From Clostridia bacterium (GTDB taxonomy: Bacteria; Bacillota_A; Clostridia; Christensenellales; Aristaeellaceae), in assembly GCA_017509065.1 (NCBI GenBank), contig JAFWQM010000073.1, positions 1 to 20,499 on the forward strand: a stretch of 20,499 nt of DNA, in the 5' to 3' direction. The notes under the pieces were generated by a model that was not told the origin of the DNA, did not search any database, and saw only the letters and a program-made list of their open reading frames with translations. Both the position numbers and the translations under genes were made by a program. Within the stretch, counting starts at the first letter, position 1. Every line of letters begins with the position of its first letter. Below are positions 15,518-20,499 of this stretch, piece after piece.

Positions 15518-15982
15518 TTGGAGCAGGAGTTCTTTGAAAAAGAAGCGGCGGCCTGCGTCGGGATGCTGTACCGGGTCGCCTATACGATTCTGCGAAATGA
15601 CGCGGATTGTCAGGATGCCGTACAGGACGCGCTGCTGAAAGCCTGGGCAAGAAGGGGTCAACTGAAAAACAAGAAATACTTTCGCACCTGGCTGGTGCGG
15701 ATTCTGATCAATGCCAGTCATGATATTCTGCGGAAGCGGAAACGGACTGCGCCGCTGAATATATTGCTTGAGCCTTCGGAAGCGTTTCCGGATTTTGCTT
15801 TATCCGAAGCGCTCAGCAGATTGCCGGAAAAGCTGCGGGTGCCGCTGATGCTCTGTTATTCCGAAAACCTGACGCATCAGGAAATCAGCCGCGTGCTTCA
15901 CATTCCTGTCACGACGGTGCAGAGCCGGCTTCGGCAGGGAAAAAGCCGGCTGAGGAAGGAGCTGAAAGAAGATGAAGCGTAA
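15518..15982 (+). CDS. ECF-family RNA polymerase sigma factor
   Basis: A 154-aa sigma factor with only regions 2 and 4. Region 2 (about 10-77) shows YRVAYTILRNDADCQDAVQDALLKAW and FRTWLVRILINASHDILRKRKR, the ECF signature. Region 4 (about 95-150) has the helix-turn-helix ENLTHQEISRVLHIPVTTVQ followed by SRLRQGKSRLRKEL. The start is TTG at 15518, after AAGGAGG with 8-nt spacing; starting at the first internal ATG would remove part of region 2. It overlaps the following membrane-protein gene by 11 bp, the usual arrangement of an ECF sigma with its anti-sigma partner. Its target genes and signal are not known. Confidence 0.92.
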   Translation: MEQEFFEKEAAACVGMLYRVAYTILRNDADCQDAVQDALLKAWARRGQLKNKKYFRTWLVRILINASHDILRKRKRTAPLNILLEPSEAFPDFALSEALSRLPEKLRVPLMLCYSENLTHQEISRVLHIPVTTVQSRLRQGKSRLRKELKEDEA

Positions 15983-17279
15983 TTGGGAACAGTTGAATCT
16001 GAGAAGCGCATATAAGCCCGTGCCGGAAGCGTTCCGACAGACGGTTTTGCAAACCGTTCAATCTGTCCGGACTGACGCTCCTGTCAGACGGCATAGGGCG
16101 AATGGTTGGACGTTTTGCGGCATGTCCGGAAAAATTGCAATCGCCTTAATTGCGGGTATTCTCCTGATCGGTATGGCGGTTGCTTATGCCGTATCCCACC
16201 CGGCTATTCTGAATTGGCTGCTGGGCGCACAGCTCGATCCGGGTGCGCCTTTGATGTCCAGCGTACAAAAAATCAGCGGTGAAAACGCCGCCGATCATAT
16301 CACCGTCCGCATGGACAGCCTGATATACGATGGGGAAAGGTTTTCCTTCTCTTATACAGTTGAGAATGACGATCCTGCTTTGCCTGCGCTGGTGGCCATG
16401 GAGCCGCGTTTCCTGGTGAACGGAGAGAAAGTATCGCTGGAAGAATTCATGGCGAACGACGCAAAGCCAACCCTGGTGCCCAGCGCACGATTGGACGTTT
16501 TGCCTGTGCAGCGCAACCCCGTCGTCTGTGGCGGGTGGAGCCAGCGTATTCCCGGAGAATTGGAGGGAGAAGTGACTTGCGAAATGACATTCATCGTGTA
16601 CAGGCCAATGAAGGCGTTTGCCATCGTACCTGATCCGGATGATCTGATTTTCCGCATGGAAGATTGCGCTCCGGAGCAGCAAGAGGAAATTCAGGATGTG
16701 CTCGACACATATTTGAGCTTCCAAAACTCCGTGCTCGCGGATCAGGACGCCCTTGATCCACAAATATGGTTCCAGGAGGGATATTCCGTTATCGGCGGGT
16801 TCATGGAAGTGACGGAATGGATCGATCCAACGGAAGAAGGCTTTGATCACTTGACCGAAACGGCGCGATTCACAGTGGCTTTCCGGTTTGATGCCGGTAT
16901 CCGGCAGGTTTATGACTTTTCTGATACAGAAGACATTCTGTTGGACGATTGCATGGTAAGCGTCAATCAGTTCCGGCTTTCCCCGCTGACCACAAATGTG
17001 GACGTATTTCTCAACCCAAAAGAAAATACAAAGGAAGCAGCCAAAGCGCTGGTGCAGAAATATGGGCCTATGGATCTGACAGACGCGCAGGGTATCCCGG
17101 TTGAATACGCGGAAATGGATTCCATTTATGAAAATATGCCGTGGGTATCTCAGTATGACGGGCTATGGCGATGCCGATACCTCATTCAAATGCCCGGGCT
17201 GCAGGAATGGCCGGAAAGCATTGGATTAACTGTAAAAACAGGAGACCTTCTTCGCGTAAGGCTTTCAGAAACAAGATAA
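15972..17279 (+). CDS. DUF4179-like membrane protein, probable anti-sigma factor
   Basis: A 435-aa single-pass membrane protein. A short cytoplasmic N-terminus (1-52) starts MKRNWEQLNLRSAYKPVPEA; a transmembrane helix lies at about 54-74 (IAIALIAGILLIGMAVAYAV). A large outside part follows with DUF4179-like features (DHITVRMDSLIYDGERFSFSY, then long beta-rich sequence). In clostridia such proteins often follow an ECF sigma factor and are taken to be anti-sigma factors or sensors; that role is inferred here from the order and the 11-bp overlap. The sigma-binding segment would be the 50-residue cytoplasmic part. No terminator with a T run was seen after it, but a 10-bp inverted repeat lies at 17306-17351. 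Confidence 0.8.
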   Translation: MKRNWEQLNLRSAYKPVPEAFRQTVLQTVQSVRTDAPVRRHRANGWTFCGMSGKIAIALIAGILLIGMAVAYAVSHPAILNWLLGAQLDPGAPLMSSVQKISGENAADHITVRMDSLIYDGERFSFSYTVENDDPALPALVAMEPRFLVNGEKVSLEEFMANDAKPTLVPSARLDVLPVQRNPVVCGGWSQRIPGELEGEVTCEMTFIVYRPMKAFAIVPDPDDLIFRMEDCAPEQQEEIQDVLDTYLSFQNSVLADQDALDPQIWFQEGYSVIGGFMEVTEWIDPTEEGFDHLTETARFTVAFRFDAGIRQVYDFSDTEDILLDDCMVSVNQFRLSPLTTNVDVFLNPKENTKEAAKALVQKYGPMDLTDAQGIPVEYAEMDSIYENMPWVSQYDGLWRCRYLIQMPGLQEWPESIGLTVKTGDLLRVRLSETR

Positions 17280-17305
17280 TAAGATAAAGCCCTATTTGCT
17301 GATTT

Positions 17306-17351
17306 GCATAGCTGGAACGCATACGCCATATATGAATTGCACCAGCTATGC
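17306..17351. repeat. 10-bp inverted repeat downstream of the sigma operon
   Basis: GCATAGCTGG (17306-17315) and CCAGCTATGC (17342-17351) are perfectly complementary, with a 26-nt loop. There is no T run. It may be a weak terminator, an mRNA end or the edge of a decayed element. Confidence 0.4.
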
Positions 17352-17370
17352 TATTTCACCCTTCAGCCTT

Positions 17371-17760
17371 GCTTTCAGGGAATGGCCTTATTCATCACGA
17401 TATGTACAGCCACAAACTCTTTGAACATCACATTTCCGGATATGATATTGATCATTTTGATCAGTGCAACGATGGTGATCCAGATAATAAGTCACGATAG
17501 AATATCGAGTACCAGAATCAACTCTATCAGGCAAACTGTTATCAGAAATAAATTGAGCGTCGTATCCAGATTCGATCTAAACTCACTGACGGTTCCTAAT
17601 ATTCTACGATTTGGGCGAACTGCGGATCATCGGCAATATCGTGAAGCAAACGGGATATTTTTATGAGAGTGTCGGAGACAGGTTCAGCCTCTGCGAGCGA
17701 GGCGCTGATATCCCAGATCATGCCTATGAACAGGTACGCCCTCTTCAGAACTCCGGATAA
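17371..17760 (+). pseudogene. Probable decayed gene, frame-broken
   Basis: The 465 nt between the DUF4179 and ATP-grasp genes hold no intact gene. One frame reads protein-like text (NGLIHHDMYSHKLFEHH, then YQNQLYQANCYQK, then IERRIQIRSKLTDGS) interrupted by stops near 17498, 17558 and 17590. A different frame then continues as 56 codons (17590-17757) with well-formed sequence (FYDLGELRIIGNIVKQTGYF, later DRFSLCERGADIPDHAYEQV) and stops at 17758. A frameshift plus internal stops would explain this. I do not recognise the parent family. The region looks less GC-rich than the genes to its left. Its end overlaps the convergent ATP-grasp gene by 16 bp. It could also be chance open frames. Confidence 0.35.
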
Positions 17761-19019
17761 TCCAGTAGCAGGGAGCGGCCTGCCTTATCGTCGATCCGCA
17801 GGATTATCAGCACATCCTTTATATCGGCCTTCAGTTTTTCTCTGTCGGTATCCATCAAAAATACACGGATCCCGGTTTGGGAAAACAAGCCAGAGGTTGT
17901 CACCCGATGGCCGATATCATAGTACTGATGAAGATTGAATACATACGGCTTTTTCCTGATCTCGTCCACCCCTTCGATTTTGGAAATGGTGCCGTTTTTT
18001 AGACCGACACATAAAGTGGCATAGGCTTGATGATACGGTTCTTCCAGCCTGCTGAAATCATTGCCGAAATGCTTCCTCAGAGCATAAAGGATGTGAGCTT
18101 CAATGAGATCGATGTCCGTCTCCTTCCGCACGACCTTATAATCCAGCCCGCCACTGACACGGAAAGCGGTGTCCATGATATACGGCGTCCCATGATCGAT
18201 GATCCCCTGGAACATGCAGGAGCCATTTTTGACATTCAGGGAATCCATGACTTTTTCGATTTTGTCAAACAAACAGGAGGCCACGAGTTCCCGGTTGACG
18301 GAGGGATAGAAATCAATAAAGGGCTGGGGTGGACCGTTGTCGACGGAGGGATAAAAGACCCGGTCCTTAACATACGGGAAAAAGGCTTTGCCGTCCTGGA
18401 TCCAGATCTCAAACTGAAAATAAGGCCCCTCAAGATACTTTTGGCAGATTGGGAGCTTTCCGCGGGAACCGGACAGCTCCTTGTTCAGTTCTTCGAGGTT
18501 ATGACAGATCTTTATGCCCGATGAACCACTGCCCTTTGCGGGCTTGATCACGACAGGGAACACCGTTCCTTCCGCAAGCCCGAGGGAAGCGGGATCGATC
18601 CGGTACTCCGGTATGCCGGGAAGACCGAACTGGGCGGCGAATTCTCCGAAGCGGCGTTTATCCATCAGGACATCCCACTGGGGCTGAGTGACATAGAAAA
18701 AATACCCCGAACGGCTCAGCCAGGGGATGTTTCTTCTTATGATCCGCTCAGCCGTTATCAGTAAAATCCCGTCGATGCGGCGGGCTTTCATCAGGTATTC
18801 CGTTAACCGGGGCACGGTCTTGTTCAAAATATAAAACAAAAGATCTGAAACAGAGGATTTGGAAAATTTGAAATAGATTACGTCAAATCCGTACTTTTCG
18901 GCGCAGAAATCCACTTCTTCCCTTATTGTACTACCGCCGATCACAGCAAGGCGTTTTCTCCGCAGATCCCGTTCCTCGGTCGTGATTCCGTCCATTTTCT
19001 GTCTCTGCTCCTTTTTCAT
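17745..19019 (-). CDS. ATP-grasp enzyme, carbamoyl-phosphate-synthase-like type
   Basis: A protein of about 424 aa from the ATG at 19019. A TTG at 19052 would add 11 residues and overlap the upstream gene; an ATG at 18995 has AAGGAG 12 nt before it. The start is therefore uncertain. A Rossmann-like N-terminal part (RLAVIGGSTIREEVDFCAEK) precedes the ATP-grasp fold. Lys159 lies in FPVVIKPAKGSGSSGIKI, with the glycine-rich loop at 163-168, and MDTAFRVSGGLDY carries Asp283 and Arg287. Family members join a carboxylate to an amine using ATP. The usual metal-site pair (E/D-x-N) reads D-T-A here, so the Asn is missing. The substrate is unknown. It is the second gene of a two-gene operon. Confidence 0.82.
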   Translation of the reverse strand: MKKEQRQKMDGITTEERDLRRKRLAVIGGSTIREEVDFCAEKYGFDVIYFKFSKSSVSDLLFYILNKTVPRLTEYLMKARRIDGILLITAERIIRRNIPWLSRSGYFFYVTQPQWDVLMDKRRFGEFAAQFGLPGIPEYRIDPASLGLAEGTVFPVVIKPAKGSGSSGIKICHNLEELNKELSGSRGKLPICQKYLEGPYFQFEIWIQDGKAFFPYVKDRVFYPSVDNGPPQPFIDFYPSVNRELVASCLFDKIEKVMDSLNVKNGSCMFQGIIDHGTPYIMDTAFRVSGGLDYKVVRKETDIDLIEAHILYALRKHFGNDFSRLEEPYHQAYATLCVGLKNGTISKIEGVDEIRKKPYVFNLHQYYDIGHRVTTSGLFSQTGIRVFLMDTDREKLKADIKDVLIILRIDDKAGRSLLLDYPEF

Positions 19020-19035
19020 GATGGCAATTTCGTGC

Positions 19036-20130
19036 TCAAAGCTCTTGAACAAAGGACATCATCTGCTTGTATACTCCCATGTGATGGGGGATCTGGTAAC
19101 CGTAAAACTGACCGTTGTCGTTCGCTTCGACGATGACCCATCCGCGGTCGGAATAAGCTATGTCCCAGCCCACAAAACGGATATCTGGAAAAACCTGCAT
19201 GGCGTCTTCCACCAACTGCTTTGCCCGTTCCCATTCCGGCATGATCATGCCGGGGATGAAAACGTGAGAATCGGGATGATAAACATAGGTATGGCCGAAC
19301 TCATCCATGCCGCTTGTCCATGCGATCCCGTCGTCGTTGACGGAGATTACGACGCCTCCCTGACCGGCGTTGTCCACGACCGATCCGCCGATGCCCGTTC
19401 TCAGATGACATCCGAAGATCCGGACTCCTGTTTTCAGCCGACAGGCATACACGCGCACCGTGTTGACCGACTGGGGGTGAAGCGATCGCATCAGGCCGGT
19501 CTGACGGATCAGTTCTTCCATAATGTAGTTTTCTTTGGACATCAGATAGGCAAAGGCGGTTTTCCGGTCTTCGTAATCGGACAGACGGAAGATCTCGACT
19601 CCTTTTCCGACTCCGGAAGCGTTGGGTTTTAGGATGGCGGAATCTCTTTCAGCAAAAAACGCTTCTATCTCCGCTCCGGAGGTGTCTTCCCCGATGTACA
19701 TGGCTTCCCGCTTATAGAACTTTTTCAGCGCAAGATAGGCATTGTACTTGTCCTGCATCTCTCTGCGCTTTTTTGCACCGTTGAAGTACGGATAAATGTT
19801 GTACCTATTTCTTTCGGTGATATATTCCCTTCGGCCTTTGTCGTTCAGTATGGCGAACTGATAAAGAAAGTACTCTTTTACAGCGACGCCGTAGATAAGG
19901 GTGCAGGCTATGATGGCTTTGAACTCTTTGGGATCATATTGGATTTCCGTTTTGCTCAAATAAGCGGTGTACTCGTTGTGATATTTTTTATATTGTGAAG
20001 GAGAAAGCAGCTTGATGAAAAAGGAGAACAGCGCACCGATCCGAACCAATCCCTTGTAAGAATCGATATGGATCCAGGTAAACCAATTATAGACCTTGGA
20101 ATATGTGCTCATCTTTAGTTCCGCACTCAT
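19036..20130 (-). CDS. Sugar-transfer-associated ATP-grasp protein
   Basis: A 364-aa protein fitting the ATPgrasp_ST family, often found near cell-surface polysaccharide genes. The N-terminal third (1-145) is helical and rich in aromatic and basic residues. The ATP-grasp core has Lys168 (SAILKPNASGVGKGVEIF), the loop 171-177, EELIRQ near 205-210, SLHPQSVNTVRVYACRL with Arg226, and the C-terminal metal motif FVGWDIAYSDRGWVIVEAND, with Asp323, Glu335 and Asn337 intact. These proteins are expected to form an amide or peptide-type link on a sugar or its carrier; the real substrate is not known. The ATG at 20130 follows AGAGG. It ends 16 nt before the ATG of the next ATP-grasp gene. Confidence 0.85.
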   Translation of the reverse strand: MSAELKMSTYSKVYNWFTWIHIDSYKGLVRIGALFSFFIKLLSPSQYKKYHNEYTAYLSKTEIQYDPKEFKAIIACTLIYGVAVKEYFLYQFAILNDKGRREYITERNRYNIYPYFNGAKKRREMQDKYNAYLALKKFYKREAMYIGEDTSGAEIEAFFAERDSAILKPNASGVGKGVEIFRLSDYEDRKTAFAYLMSKENYIMEELIRQTGLMRSLHPQSVNTVRVYACRLKTGVRIFGCHLRTGIGGSVVDNAGQGGVVISVNDDGIAWTSGMDEFGHTYVYHPDSHVFIPGMIMPEWERAKQLVEDAMQVFPDIRFVGWDIAYSDRGWVIVEANDNGQFYGYQIPHHMGVYKQMMSFVQEL

Positions 20131-20210
20131 TTGAAATGACCTCTGATCAGTTTATTGTGTTTCTGCTAATATCAGTATCTTTCCTCTTCTCCATGGACAG
20201 GATATATCCG

Positions 20211-20499
20211 CTATACATCGGGTTTAACAGCAGCAGTGCCGTAATTCCTGATCTTCCAGGACGTCGCTTTCTTCTCCGCCTTCGTCAGATCAAGCTCACT
20301 CATGTTCAGCTTCACTTCGATAGTAGGTCGATTTTCAAGTTTGGACAATAAACATACCGTCTCGACACCATCACATTTGTCCAAAATTATAGAAGTGTCT
20401 CCATCAATGATCGGAAGCCTGAATTTGATGGATTTGAGCCACTGCCCGTTTGACTGCGGCTGCTCATGAATGTGGATTTCAGCAATCAGCGCCTGCATC
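20211..20499 (-). pseudogene. Fragment resembling the C-terminal tail of clostridial RlmD/recombinase-type proteins
   Basis: The frame enters at the window edge (an ATG at 20498 may be internal) and stops at 20211, giving 95 residues. The middle part, ETVCLLSKLENRPTIEVKLN followed by MSELDLTKAEKKAT, strongly recalls a tail segment I have seen on proteins labelled 23S rRNA methyltransferase or site-specific recombinase in Lachnospiraceae and relatives. There, KAT is normally followed by a YxxIKxYV helix and a long lysine-rich end. Here it breaks off into SWKIRNYGTAAVKPDV and a stop. I therefore read it as a truncated relic, perhaps from a mobile element. No catalytic part is visible, and recognition rests on memory alone. 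Confidence 0.4.

Noticed and set aside
17304..17938. Two overlapping plus-strand open frames (17304-17666 and 17663-17938)
   Set aside because: Neither has an SD or a recognisable domain; the second runs antisense into the ATP-grasp gene. The relic text lies in other frames.

Overview
The window looks like a chromosomal stretch from an anaerobic, gut-type Firmicute (Clostridia; possibly Christensenellales or Oscillospirales). The reasons are the strong Shine-Dalgarno sequences (GGAGG types), TTG starts, a CUT1 sugar ABC transporter without its own ATPase, a BspA-type leucine-rich-repeat protein and an ECF sigma/DUF4179 pair. No rRNA, tRNA or CRISPR array was seen.

Layout. (1) 1-4240, minus strand: a carbohydrate ABC transporter operon of LplB-like permease, YtcP-like permease and solute-binding protein. 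It has a good sigma-A promoter (4211-4239), a perfect 14-bp LacI-type palindrome in the leader (4139-4152) and a terminator (213-266). The 261-nt gap before the binding-protein gene holds two tandem copies of a small RNA-like structure whose helices covary. (2) 4292-4735, minus: a small DUF3592-like membrane protein. (3) 4836-9462: divergent sugar-phosphorolysis genes. A GH94 cellobiose-phosphorylase-type enzyme lies on minus; a beta-phosphoglucomutase-like HAD protein, a GH130 mannoside phosphorylase and a Dabb-domain protein lie on plus. Both promoters are readable in the 193-bp divergent spacer. (4) 9617-15348, plus: a 1398-aa secreted protein of about 25 BspA leucine-rich repeats and 8 Ig-like domains, then a cytoplasmic SASA/SGNH-type acetylesterase and a terminator. 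(5) 15518-17279, plus: ECF sigma factor and its DUF4179-type membrane partner, overlapping by 11 bp. (6) 17280-17760: decayed sequence with a probable gene relic. (7) 17745-20130, minus: two adjacent ATP-grasp enzymes, one of the sugar-transfer-associated type. (8) 20211-20499, minus: a fragment resembling the C-terminal tail of clostridial RlmD/recombinase-type proteins, apparently broken.

Working together (inference): the transporter, GH94, GH130 and acetylesterase fit import, deacetylation and phosphorolysis of acetylated gluco-/manno-oligosaccharides such as glucomannan fragments, giving alpha-glucose-1-phosphate and alpha-mannose-1-phosphate. The HAD protein does not fit simply: its nucleophile Asp is Asn, and beta-phosphoglucomutase would act on the wrong anomer. 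The right-hand end (from about 17.3 kb) looks less GC-rich by eye and carries gene relics, suggesting a genomic junction.

The most notable observations are the covarying tandem RNA elements at 1947-2077, the HAD protein with altered catalytic residues, and the ATP-grasp pair with one altered metal site.
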